The notes under the pieces: model-generated
Seen by the model: only the letters and a program-made list of their open reading frames with translations
What the model was told of the DNA's origin: nothing
Database searches by the model: none
In this document: one piece after another, positions 53,205 to 61,160 of the stretch
Numbering within the stretch: the stretch's first letter is position 1
How the letters are laid out: each line of letters begins with the position of its first letter
From: Fimbriimonas sp.
Lineage (GTDB): Bacteria > Armatimonadota > Fimbriimonadia > Fimbriimonadales > Fimbriimonadaceae
Reading direction: 5' to 3'
Length of the DNA stretch: 61,160 bases
Assembly: GCA_031292555.1 (NCBI GenBank)
Contig: JARLGV010000059.1
Coordinates: 1-61,160 of the forward strand
Made by a program: the position numbers and the translations under genes

Positions 53205-55205
53205 GTGGTTCGCCTACCTCTCGCCCGGCTCACATCTCTCGCCTTATTGTCGATGGCGCTCGTCGGTTGTCAAAGCGGCAGCGCACCGTCGTCGTCGGTC
53301 GCCTCGACCACGCCGGCAGCCAAGGCGCCTCTAGACCCCTGGCTCTTGACGACTCTCGACCCGAACGTGCAGACCCCTGCCCTGCTCTGGAATGGATCGC
53401 TCGGGTTCCGGATTGGGCGCGACGGGGGTGCGAAGGGCCAGCCGTTCTTCTCCATCGAAGAATACGACACGAGTGGCGAAGAGAAGATCCGAACGCTTGC
53501 CAGCCCGCTTCCGAACGGCTTTCTGATCGACGGCAAGCCCTTGCCGATTACCGGCGAGTATCGCCAGACGCTCGACATGAAGACTTCCCTACTGACCACT
53601 CACTTCCGTTCGGGAGGCGCGGTAATCGATTGCGTAGCCGTTCTCGACCCGGGCAAGCGAATCGTAGGCGAGGAATGGACGTTGGCGGGAGGTGTATCTT
53701 CCGGCATCGACTTCGATTTGGGTCCTTACGGAAAGATGGCCGGCGCGAACCTAGTCGCCAAGAACATCGAAGTCGGACCGTCCAAGATGCTTGGCAAGTT
53801 CTGGGCGAAGGCCAAGATCGAATCGACGATCAAGGTCGACTACGTCCTGACTCTCGCCAACAGCCCGAACGGCGCGCTGATCCTGAACGCGCGCGGCGCC
53901 AAGATTTCGCTAAGCCCCGTAGCGGCCCCCGCTCCGGATGTAGTAGATTTCGCCGACGTCCAACAAAGCGCGGAAAAGACATGGGCGAATAGGTGGAAGA
54001 CCGATATCGAGATCGACGGGCCGGTCGAAGACCAGCAGGCGGTACGGTCGTTCCTGTTCTATCTGCGCTCCGCCGTCCGGCACGACAACCAGGCCGACCT
54101 CGACGTAATGTCGATCAGCCCGTTCGGCCTCAGCGATGCGATGTACAACGGCCACGTCTTTTGGGATGCGGACATCTGGGTCTTCCCTGCTTTGGCCCTT
54201 CTCGATCCGGTAGCAGCAAAGGCATTTCCCGACTATCGGTTTGCGACGATCGTTGGGGCGGCCTCCGAGCATAGGGGTGTGCACTATCCTTGGGAGTCGT
54301 CCATCAGCGGGAAGGAAACGGTGCCCGGTTCCTCTCGCCACGAGCTTCACATATCGGGAGACGTTGCCTGGATGCTCAAGCAAGCAGCCGCGCTGGGCTT
54401 AACCGATCCGGCACATGCCCAGGACGTCCTGCACGGAGTCGATGTCTTCTATAAGTCAATATCCAAACCGGTCCACGGGACTCGAGAACTAGGCATTCCG
54501 AAGGTGATGAGCCCCGATGAGAATCACATCGGCGACAACGATCTTTACACAAACCTTCTCGCCCAGTGGGTCAGCGACGGAGGTAAATGGGTTGTCCACG
54601 GCCCTTCCGACACGGCACCAGTCTATTACTTGCCCAAGGACGCCACATCGTTCCTGACCTACGGCAACGACCCGCTCAAGGCGTACAAGCAGGCGGCCGC
54701 CGTCCTGAGTATCTATCCGCTCCAATATCCCCCCGCTGAGGCGGAAGCCAAGACGATGATGGAACGGTTTGCCGGCAAGGTCATTAAGAACGGGCCTGCA
54801 ATGTCCGATTCTGTTCATGCGCTTATCTGGGCCCGATTAGGGGAGCGAGAGAAGGCGTACGAAACATGGAGGACCAGTTGGCAGCCGTTTACCGACCATC
54901 CGCTTATGCTCTTTTCGGAGAAGCGGACCAAAGCGACGACCTACTTCACGACGGGCGCAGGAGGATGTTTGCAGACGGTGCTATTCGGTTTTCTCGGTTT
55001 TCGGTTAGACTCGGTATCGGAGCGGGAGGCGGCGTGGTCCACCAAGCTCCAGGGGGATTGTTGGTTGAGCGCTAAACCGAACTTTCCGCGGCAATGGAAG
55101 TCTGTGAGGTTAAGGAACTTCACGGTGCTCGGTCGCAAATTCTCCCTTACCGCAACTCACCTGCCGGCCGGCAACGACGCCGTAAAAGTGACCCAAGGAG
55201 ATTGA
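53205..55205 (+). CDS. GH65-like glycoside hydrolase/phosphorylase lipoprotein
   Basis: About 666 residues from a GTG. The N-terminus is a lipoprotein signal with the lipobox LVGC at residues 19-22. GH65 motifs are HVFWDADIWVFPALALLDP, YPWESSISG and MSPDENHIGDNDLYTN, where E439 sits at the general-acid position seen in kojibiose and maltose phosphorylases. It probably acts on an alpha-linked disaccharide or glycan outside the cytosol. An ATG overlapping the dgt stop region (53139) is an alternative start. The deacetylase-like gene follows six bases later. Confidence 0.82.
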   Translation: MVRLPLARLTSLALLSMALVGCQSGSAPSSSVASTTPAAKAPLDPWLLTTLDPNVQTPALLWNGSLGFRIGRDGGAKGQPFFSIEEYDTSGEEKIRTLASPLPNGFLIDGKPLPITGEYRQTLDMKTSLLTTHFRSGGAVIDCVAVLDPGKRIVGEEWTLAGGVSSGIDFDLGPYGKMAGANLVAKNIEVGPSKMLGKFWAKAKIESTIKVDYVLTLANSPNGALILNARGAKISLSPVAAPAPDVVDFADVQQSAEKTWANRWKTDIEIDGPVEDQQAVRSFLFYLRSAVRHDNQADLDVMSISPFGLSDAMYNGHVFWDADIWVFPALALLDPVAAKAFPDYRFATIVGAASEHRGVHYPWESSISGKETVPGSSRHELHISGDVAWMLKQAAALGLTDPAHAQDVLHGVDVFYKSISKPVHGTRELGIPKVMSPDENHIGDNDLYTNLLAQWVSDGGKWVVHGPSDTAPVYYLPKDATSFLTYGNDPLKAYKQAAAVLSIYPLQYPPAEAEAKTMMERFAGKVIKNGPAMSDSVHALIWARLGEREKAYETWRTSWQPFTDHPLMLFSEKRTKATTYFTTGAGGCLQTVLFGFLGFRLDSVSEREAAWSTKLQGDCWLSAKPNFPRQWKSVRLRNFTVLGRKFSLTATHLPAGNDAVKVTQGD

Positions 55206-55210
55206 TTACA

Positions 55211-55963
55211 ATGCCCAATGTTGTCTTAACTGTCGATTGCGAAGGAGCGATGCACGACAGGTGCTACTCGCTCGAGTACATCAAAGTACTCGAGGAAGAA
55301 TTCGTTCCTTGCACTTGGCTCGTTCATGTTTCCATGAAGGACCCTAGTGCAAACACCAACCTCTACTATCACGAGTTTGTCCACAAGATTCCTTCTTGGC
55401 ACGAGATCGGCATGAAGGTGAATTTTGAGAACGAGCGAGGATATATCGAAGACGAGAAAGAGCGCGGCAAGATCATCTGGGTCGCCAAAGACACCCTGAA
55501 ATCCCACATGATCAAGTGCACCGCATTCCGGGCCGGCGCATTTGCCTTGCTACCGAGCGACGTCCCGTATCTCGAAGAGATCGGCATCCTCGTCGACAGT
55601 TCGATTGTCCCCGACGCGAACTACAAGATGTTTGTTAGGTGGGACGGAGCGCCCCACAACCCGTACCACAGCCACACGGATGACCTCAAGCGAGAGGGTA
55701 GCAATCGCTTGCTGCATCTTCCCATCGCGACCCACGATGGTCAGCACGGCTATCTGGACATGGGTTTCGACGCCCTTGTGCCGCTATTCGAAGCGAACAA
55801 GAACTGCGAGGTGATCACGCTCGGCATGCGCGACTACCACGACAGCGTCAACGATCTACGCAAGACCATTCGATACTTCCGCAGTCAGGGCGCCCATTTC
55901 ACGACTATGACCCAAGCGGCCAGCGAGCATTTCGAGCATCACGCGGTCCTCGCCGGCGTCTGA
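55211..55963 (+). CDS. Polysaccharide deacetylase-like (NodB-type) protein
   Basis: This 250-residue protein fits the NodB homology fold: VVLTVDCEGAM at the motif-1 position, TAFRAGAFALLPSDVPYLEEIGILVDSS in the motif-3 region, and a C-terminal strand-helix (VITLGMRDYHDS). Motif 1 lacks the usual DD pair (DCE) and the H-x3-H of motif 2 is not obvious, so activity may be altered. A good Shine-Dalgarno AAGGAG lies ten bases before the ATG. It probably belongs to the glycan operon with the GH65-like gene. Confidence 0.7.
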   Translation: MPNVVLTVDCEGAMHDRCYSLEYIKVLEEEFVPCTWLVHVSMKDPSANTNLYYHEFVHKIPSWHEIGMKVNFENERGYIEDEKERGKIIWVAKDTLKSHMIKCTAFRAGAFALLPSDVPYLEEIGILVDSSIVPDANYKMFVRWDGAPHNPYHSHTDDLKREGSNRLLHLPIATHDGQHGYLDMGFDALVPLFEANKNCEVITLGMRDYHDSVNDLRKTIRYFRSQGAHFTTMTQAASEHFEHHAVLAGV

Positions 55964-55991
55964 CGTCCAATCAACTTCTCCTCAACCAACC

Positions 55992-56022
55992 GGCCCCGTC
56001 CTGGATTGCCTCCGACGGGGCC
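55992..56022. terminator. GC-rich hairpin after the deacetylase gene
   Basis: GGCCCCGTC (55992-56000) and GACGGGGCC (56014-56022) pair perfectly around a 13-base loop, with AACC/GGTT pairing outside across a bulge. There is no T run. It probably separates the deacetylase and fucosidase transcripts or stabilises the 3' end. Confidence 0.55.
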
Positions 56023-56066
56023 CGGTTCGGAAACAAAGTCGGCAAGCTCCGCTCTAACCTATTGAT

Positions 56067-57326
56067 ATGCTTGCCCTCCTCGCCGCATGCGCGGTCATGC
56101 CCACGGCAGACGTCGCTGCCGATCGCCTCGCCTGGTTCCGAAACGCCCGAATGGGCATGTTCATCCACTGGGGTCCCGTCAGCCTAAGGGGAACCGAGAT
56201 AGGCTGGTCGCGCGGGAGCCAAGTGCCGACCGACGAGTACGACAACCTGTACAAGCAGTTCAACCCGACGGCATTCAACGCCGACGAGTGGATGAAGCTG
56301 GCGAAACAAGCGGGCTTTCGATACGTGGTGCCGACTGCCAAGCATCACGACGGTTTCTGCCTCTTCCCGAGCACACAGAGCGATTACAGCATTGCATCGA
56401 CGCCCTTTCACCGGGACATCATGGGCGAGATCGCCCAAGCCGCAAGGCGAAACGGGATAGCGATGTGTTCGTACTACTCCATCCTCGACTGGCACGATCC
56501 GAACTACCCCAAAGGCAGCCCGGGTGGAAGTACCGACAAGCCGAATCCGAACATGACCAAGCATATGCAGACGGTGAAGGCGGAACTCGCCCAGTTGATT
56601 TCGGACTACCACATCAAGATGGTCTGGTTTGACGGTCAATGGGAGGCTCCCTACACTCGCGACGACTCGATCTCCTTGAACCGGTATCTCCGAGCCATGG
56701 CTCCCAATCTGATCATCAATAACCGGATCAACTCAACAAAGCTGGAACCAGCCGATCCCCACGGCGACTACGGGACGCCCGAGCAGGAAGTCGGCGCTTA
56801 CAACGTCGACACGCCCTGGGAGACCTGTATGACCCTCGGCGACCAGTGGGCATTTCGTCCGCACGACCATTACAAGTCGGTCGACCAAGTAATCGACGTG
56901 CTTATTGAGACGGTCACTGGCGACGGAAATCTGCTGCTGAACGTCGGCCCCGACTCGACGGGCCAGATTATTCCGGAACAGAAGGCGCTCCTCGTGGGCC
57001 TCGGCGATTGGGTCCACAAGTATGGGCAGAGCATCTATGGAACGCGCGGCGGACCGTACCGCAACGGCAAGTGGGGCGGCGCCACCCGGAAGGGCCGCAC
57101 GATCTACTTCCAGGTCTTGAAGTGGACCGACGGTAAAGTCACCTTGCCTGCGCTCCCCGCCAAGATCCGGAGTTGCCGCGCCTTGCAGCCGAACGTCCAC
57201 GTCCGATGCGAATCGACCGCCGAAGGTTTGACGTTGAGCGTCGACGGCCCAGTCCCGGCCGAACCTACGACAGTCCGCGTCGACATCGACAAGGACGCCT
57301 GGTCCCTCGGCACAATCCAGCCTTAG
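56067..57326 (+). CDS. Alpha-L-fucosidase (GH29)
   Basis: This 419-residue secreted enzyme has a signal peptide (MLALLAACAVMPTADVAA). GH29 features are GMFIHWGP, PTAKHHDGFCLF and the nucleophile D189 in MVWFDGQW, with INNRIN and LLNVGPD further along. It removes terminal alpha-L-fucose from glycans. No clear Shine-Dalgarno is seen. Its stop overlaps that of the convergent xylanase gene by four bases. Confidence 0.93.
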   Translation: MLALLAACAVMPTADVAADRLAWFRNARMGMFIHWGPVSLRGTEIGWSRGSQVPTDEYDNLYKQFNPTAFNADEWMKLAKQAGFRYVVPTAKHHDGFCLFPSTQSDYSIASTPFHRDIMGEIAQAARRNGIAMCSYYSILDWHDPNYPKGSPGGSTDKPNPNMTKHMQTVKAELAQLISDYHIKMVWFDGQWEAPYTRDDSISLNRYLRAMAPNLIINNRINSTKLEPADPHGDYGTPEQEVGAYNVDTPWETCMTLGDQWAFRPHDHYKSVDQVIDVLIETVTGDGNLLLNVGPDSTGQIIPEQKALLVGLGDWVHKYGQSIYGTRGGPYRNGKWGGATRKGRTIYFQVLKWTDGKVTLPALPAKIRSCRALQPNVHVRCESTAEGLTLSVDGPVPAEPTTVRVDIDKDAWSLGTIQP

Positions 57327-58567
57327 CCCGACGGAGGGAGGCTAGATTGCCAAGGATTTAGGGAAATCGTTTTGAGCGCGGCTTCACCTTCCGCGATCTC
57401 GAATGGGACCCATCGCCCGTCAATCTGGACCTCGTACGAACCCGGCGCCGCTTCGAAACCTACCCGCCGGTGGGCGTCGACGCAGAACTCAGTTTCGTTA
57501 AGCCACCAGTCGTGCTTCACCAGTCGCTTCAGCGCCTCGTAGGCCGGCTTGGGCGAATCGTCTTGTCTCAGCAGGCCCGACGGGGCTTTGAGCCAGCCAC
57601 CGTCGTTGGCGCCCCACCAGGTGATGGCGCGAACAGCGGGGTGATTGAACAGCAAGGAGTAATGGGCGGTGAGTTCCTGGGCCTGTCGTTCCTCGCCTTC
57701 GGGATGAGTCGGCCACGAATCGACCTGCCAGTCGTTGAGATCGCCGATATGGGCCGGCATGAGGTCACCGCTTACAAGCGTGGTCTCGGTGAAGTGGAGT
57801 GGAATGCCAAACCGAGAGAACCGGCGGAGGACGTCTCGAGTCTTCTCAACGCCCCACCATCCTTGATGCATGTGAGATTGAAGCCCGATCGCGTCGATCT
57901 GCACTCCCGCTTCGAGCACCGCCTCGATGAGGCACTCGAAGGCGGTCGACATATCGAAGTCGTTGAGCACAAGAGAAGCGGTGGGATTGGTCTCGCGCGC
58001 AGCCTGGAAGGTGCTGCGCACGATTTCGACCCGGCCCTTCTCCCAACAAATCCGCGTAATCGCGTTGTCGTACTTATCGAAAACGGGCATGATCACCGCC
58101 TCGTTCACGACGTCCCATCGATCGATGAGCCCGTCGAACGCCTTGACCTCGCGCCGGATTCGATCCAATTGACGACCGAAGATGCCTTCGTTGGAGTACC
58201 TCATCAACCAGTCGGCACAAACGGTGTGCCAGCAGAGCGGGTGTCCCTTTACAATCGCGCCCCTCGACACCAGCCTCTCCGCAGTTCGCAGAGTGCGTGG
58301 TATGTCGGGCTTTCCTTCCTCCCGCTCGAATTGGCCCCAATAGAACGGAAGGGTGAAGTAGTTGAAAACATCGTGGAGGAGCGTCTCATGCCTCTCGGCC
58401 TGCTCGAGCGCAGCTCCTGCAATCTCGTGGTTGGCGAGCGGAGAAAGTTCGAAGGCGGTACAGCCGAATAGGAATGAGTGTCTCGTCTGCCGGATCCGAA
58501 CCGATGAGCCCACTTGGGCGCATGTTAACTCGAGCATCCGTCGCTGAATCCGGTTGAAGTCGTTCAT
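57323..58567 (-). CDS. Endo-1,4-beta-xylanase (GH10)
   Basis: This 414-residue enzyme has the GH10 barrel motifs: GHPLCWHTV, acid/base E156 in WDVVNEAV and nucleophile E261 in HFTETTL. It cleaves the xylan backbone. No signal peptide is seen at the ATG (58567), so it may act on imported oligosaccharides or be released by another route. A C-terminal segment (SYEVQIDGRWVPFEIAEGE) extends past the barrel. It lies on the same strand as the large glycosidase-like gene upstream. Confidence 0.92.
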   Translation of the reverse strand: MNDFNRIQRRMLELTCAQVGSSVRIRQTRHSFLFGCTAFELSPLANHEIAGAALEQAERHETLLHDVFNYFTLPFYWGQFEREEGKPDIPRTLRTAERLVSRGAIVKGHPLCWHTVCADWLMRYSNEGIFGRQLDRIRREVKAFDGLIDRWDVVNEAVIMPVFDKYDNAITRICWEKGRVEIVRSTFQAARETNPTASLVLNDFDMSTAFECLIEAVLEAGVQIDAIGLQSHMHQGWWGVEKTRDVLRRFSRFGIPLHFTETTLVSGDLMPAHIGDLNDWQVDSWPTHPEGEERQAQELTAHYSLLFNHPAVRAITWWGANDGGWLKAPSGLLRQDDSPKPAYEALKRLVKHDWWLNETEFCVDAHRRVGFEAAPGSYEVQIDGRWVPFEIAEGEAALKTISLNPWQSSLPPSG

Positions 58568-58670
58568 GAGAAGAACCTACGGTCCAATCATGATTCTGAC
58601 CAATCCAGCATCCAGACGGGTTCGTTCTCAGGTTCCTCGCTGTTACGGAATGGGGATCAGACGGTCTGGC

Positions 58671-61160
58671 CTATCTAGAGCCCCCCTTCTGCACTACAAT
58701 TAGCCAGCCTCGCTTCGGGTCTATCGGGATGGCGGCGTTGGGTTCGAAGGCTCGCTCGGGCTGGAAATTCGCGATCTGGGGAGTAGACATCCGACACTTC
58801 GCTGGATCGAGACCTAGGCGCTTCCAGTCTACGGCCAGACGGCAGGAGGCCGGGTTCGATCCGAAATTGCCGAGCGCGATGAGGACGCGGTCCTTTCGCA
58901 CGTAGACGGTCGCTTTGACGTCGGGCGAGTCGGTCGTGACCGGACAATCCTTCTCCCAATAGCCGATCATTTTGGACTCCGCGATGCCGAACCGGTCCCA
59001 GAACCTCCAGATTGGGTCGGGGTTGTTGGCGGTTTCGTAGTTCGTCCATCCGAAGCGCGTCGTCATCCCGTAGACCATCCCCAGCCACCGGTTGCCGCCC
59101 CCTTGAAGCATCTCGCCCATCAGGCCGAACGGAATGCCGGACGTTTCCACGAGCCACTGGTCGGGAGACATATGGTCGTAGTCGAAGCTCTCCCCAAACC
59201 AGAGCCGGTCGACGTAGGGAAAGAACTCGGTGTACTGGTTCGCGGGGCCGATTGAGAACCCCGTATTTGAGTGAAGGTCGATCATCGGAGCACGCCCGCC
59301 GGCGGCGAGCACTCGGCGCATCCGCTTGAGGACCTGCCGGTCGTAGCTCACGTCATCCAGGTAGAGCCCATCGATGTTCACGTTTTTGGCCAGCCAGTTC
59401 AGCCCCTCCACGTAGTAGTTGATCCAGCGCGAGAACCCTACGGTCACCATCGATGCGTCCGCCGTGCCCGATTGAGGGTACGGGTGGTACCACGAGGGCA
59501 CGTAACCCCTTCCCACGTGCTCTTGCAACCAGGAGAACCCGCCGCCGTCTCCCTTTACGAATACTTCCCCGTCGAGCGCCAACAACGGCCAGACCTCGGC
59601 GGTGTAGTTGCTCAGTTCGCGGATCGTGTCGTATATCTTCACCTTTCGCTTCGCCGCATGCTGCTCGTCGACGAACGCCTTCATCTTCGCCACCGACCGG
59701 AACGGGTAGTTGATATACGGGTTTACGTCGTTGGCATGGTGAACGTTCACCACATTCGCCCCCGCGTCGATCGCGGTTTGGGTGGGCCGGTACTCGGCGG
59801 CGTTGTGATAGAAGCGCGTCTTGAACTGCCAGGTCGTGTCGATCTTCTTCACCGGAGTGACCAAAAGCGCGAACTCGAAACGAACTTCCTGGCCCTTTGC
59901 CAGCCGGAAGGCGCCAGTCGATGCTCGGACCTCGGCTGCGCCATCGACAAGTGTCTCACGGACCCTTCCCAGTCCTTTGTTGAACCATGCCGGAGGTGGT
60001 GCAGGATGATACAGGTTCAACAAAGGGCCATGGTACGAGCCGCCCCTTAGCTCGACCCTCATTCCGCTTTGCACGCCGCCGAGCCACCAGCTATCGTAGG
60101 GGCCCTTCCAATCCCACTCATGGTGTGACGGCGTCGCACCTCCACGATGCCCGATCCCCATGAAGTAGCCGGAGCTTTCCTTGGCATACGGTACGACCAA
60201 GCCGATGTCGGGGATTTCCACGTCCTTCTTTGCCTTGAGCGTCACTGAGAAGGAAAAGTGACCGTCGAACTCCAACGATCCCCTTACCTGCTTGGTGAGC
60301 CGTTCTGATTCGGTCGACGAGGACCAGGTGACGCGTCCAGCCCCCTGCCTTTCAAACGAGGTCCAGATCCCACCGACGTCACTGGAATCGCTCGCATCGA
60401 GTCGAATTGGACCGGCGAGGACTGGCAGATCGCCGACGTCGATAGACGAAGGCAACCCATTGGGCCCGATTCTTACACTGCAGTTCGAAGCGACGAGATC
60501 GCCGCCGAGAACTCCGGCCCCTTTAACTTCGATCCCTTTGTATGGTGGTATCGGGTCGTTGGACGTTCCCAGAGTCGAGTTCAGCCAGCGCAGGCGAGCG
60601 TAGCGCCAAAGCTCGGAATCCCCACGGTCGGCGAGGCGCGCGCCGGTGATGGACAACGAGACCTGCACGGTCGTCGCGGACGAGTTCTGGGGGACGATCC
60701 TTACCGTGCCCCGGTAGACGCCGGGCGCAATGCGGTCGGGCACGTCGACGCCGATCCAAAACGGCATCACGCTTCCCTGCGCGACGTTGACAACTTTATG
60801 CAGAGGGGAGCCATCCCAGTTGGTCCCGCCGAGGTTGAAGCAGGTCAGGCGGTTCTTGGCGATCCTCCTGCCACCCGGACCGACGAGGTCGTCGAAATCG
60901 ATGCGAACGTCCTTCAGGTCGGAGGTCCTTGGGCAGACCGCCAGCTGGTACACGTAGTACTCGTTCGGTCTCGCTTCGCCGACAAGAACGTTGGAGGGCC
61001 CCCGGGCCGCCCAGAGGGCCGGTATCCGGTCGAACGTCCTTACCGGCCTGGTCCGATCCTCCGGAAAGACCCAATACGGTTCTGGGTGCTGCTCGGACAG
61101 GCGCTCTAGCTCTGTCGCCGTCGCCGGCAGTTCCATGGGGGCGAAGCGATCGAATTCCGA
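58671..61160 (-). CDS. Large glycoside-hydrolase-like protein (DUF6067/DUF4091 type), partial at 5' end
   Basis: At least 829 residues; the frame is open to the window edge beyond an internal ATG at 61136, so the N-terminus is missing. A beta-rich N-terminal region (VPDRIAPGVYRGTVRI) is followed by a lectin-like middle and a barrel-like C-terminal half (NVNIDGLYLDDVSYDRQVLKRM, APMIDLHSN, FFPYVDRLWFGESFDY). This architecture is seen in DUF6067/DUF4091 glycosidase-like proteins. The catalytic residues were not assigned. It probably works with the GH10 and GH29 enzymes. Confidence 0.7.
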   Translation of the reverse strand, partial: SEFDRFAPMELPATATELERLSEQHPEPYWVFPEDRTRPVRTFDRIPALWAARGPSNVLVGEARPNEYYVYQLAVCPRTSDLKDVRIDFDDLVGPGGRRIAKNRLTCFNLGGTNWDGSPLHKVVNVAQGSVMPFWIGVDVPDRIAPGVYRGTVRIVPQNSSATTVQVSLSITGARLADRGDSELWRYARLRWLNSTLGTSNDPIPPYKGIEVKGAGVLGGDLVASNCSVRIGPNGLPSSIDVGDLPVLAGPIRLDASDSSDVGGIWTSFERQGAGRVTWSSSTESERLTKQVRGSLEFDGHFSFSVTLKAKKDVEIPDIGLVVPYAKESSGYFMGIGHRGGATPSHHEWDWKGPYDSWWLGGVQSGMRVELRGGSYHGPLLNLYHPAPPPAWFNKGLGRVRETLVDGAAEVRASTGAFRLAKGQEVRFEFALLVTPVKKIDTTWQFKTRFYHNAAEYRPTQTAIDAGANVVNVHHANDVNPYINYPFRSVAKMKAFVDEQHAAKRKVKIYDTIRELSNYTAEVWPLLALDGEVFVKGDGGGFSWLQEHVGRGYVPSWYHPYPQSGTADASMVTVGFSRWINYYVEGLNWLAKNVNIDGLYLDDVSYDRQVLKRMRRVLAAGGRAPMIDLHSNTGFSIGPANQYTEFFPYVDRLWFGESFDYDHMSPDQWLVETSGIPFGLMGEMLQGGGNRWLGMVYGMTTRFGWTNYETANNPDPIWRFWDRFGIAESKMIGYWEKDCPVTTDSPDVKATVYVRKDRVLIALGNFGSNPASCRLAVDWKRLGLDPAKCRMSTPQIANFQPERAFEPNAAIPIDPKRGWLIVVQKGGSR

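Noticed and set aside
57470-58471. Long plus-strand open frame opposite the GH10 xylanase
   Set aside because: The minus strand carries both catalytic glutamates; the plus frame shows no domain.

Overview
The window looks like the chromosome of a free-living Gram-negative-type (diderm) bacterium with moderately GC-rich DNA. No rRNA or tRNA gene, insertion sequence, CRISPR array or phage gene was seen. The mix of genes suggests an Armatimonadota (Fimbriimonadia-like) lineage: a FadN-type beta-oxidation enzyme with ETF, an ASPIC/UnbV calcium-repeat protein, an RqcH/NFACT protein, an LptD/OstA-like protein, and several large glycan-active proteins. That placement is inference from overall character, not a database match. 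Coding is dense, many neighbours overlap by ATGA or GTGA, and several convergent pairs share stop codons on a palindromic YTAG.

Layout. 1-450 holds two diverged copies of a CT-rich repeat and an intrinsic terminator. 493-1796 (minus) is the infC-rpmI-rplT operon with a strong promoter, a probable ATA start for infC, and a long out-of-frame infC/rpmI overlap. 1932-5907 encodes a FadN-like enzyme and both ETF subunits. 6038-11415 carries a periplasmic PPIase, MazG, a Gfo/Idh/MocA oxidoreductase, an S1/P1 nuclease and a VCBS/UnbV protein. 11461-14601 is a tight parA-parB-GNAT-nitrilase cluster. 14860-21997 holds three large secreted or envelope proteins. 21998-22580 lacks a convincing gene but ends in a folded region and an intrinsic terminator just ahead of a TMEM14-like gene. 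22954-28017 has YgfZ, a DUF2993 protein, a glycosyltransferase, a site-2 protease and two LTxxQ-like exported paralogues. 28060-35264 (minus) has dnaE, a glycogen-debranching enzyme and an LptD-like protein.

35381-40288 is a four-gene, fully stop/start-overlapping operon: ECF sigma factor, zinc anti-sigma factor, polytopic membrane protein and GlnD. This is the most unusual system in the window, because it physically ties an ECF/anti-sigma module to the nitrogen-signalling uridylyltransferase. 40293-51980 has RqcH, a DUF4139 protein, an M3 peptidase with a divergent Lrp/AsnC regulator, an SRPBCC protein, a propeller-phosphoesterase fusion and an odd TPR/beta-rich exported protein. 52120-61160 starts with dGTPase and then becomes a glycan-degradation region: GH65-like lipoprotein, deacetylase-like protein, GH29 fucosidase, GH10 xylanase and a large partial glycosidase-like protein running off the window.

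Start codons were chosen from family alignment as remembered, visible Shine-Dalgarno sequences, signal peptides and overlaps. No computation or search was run.
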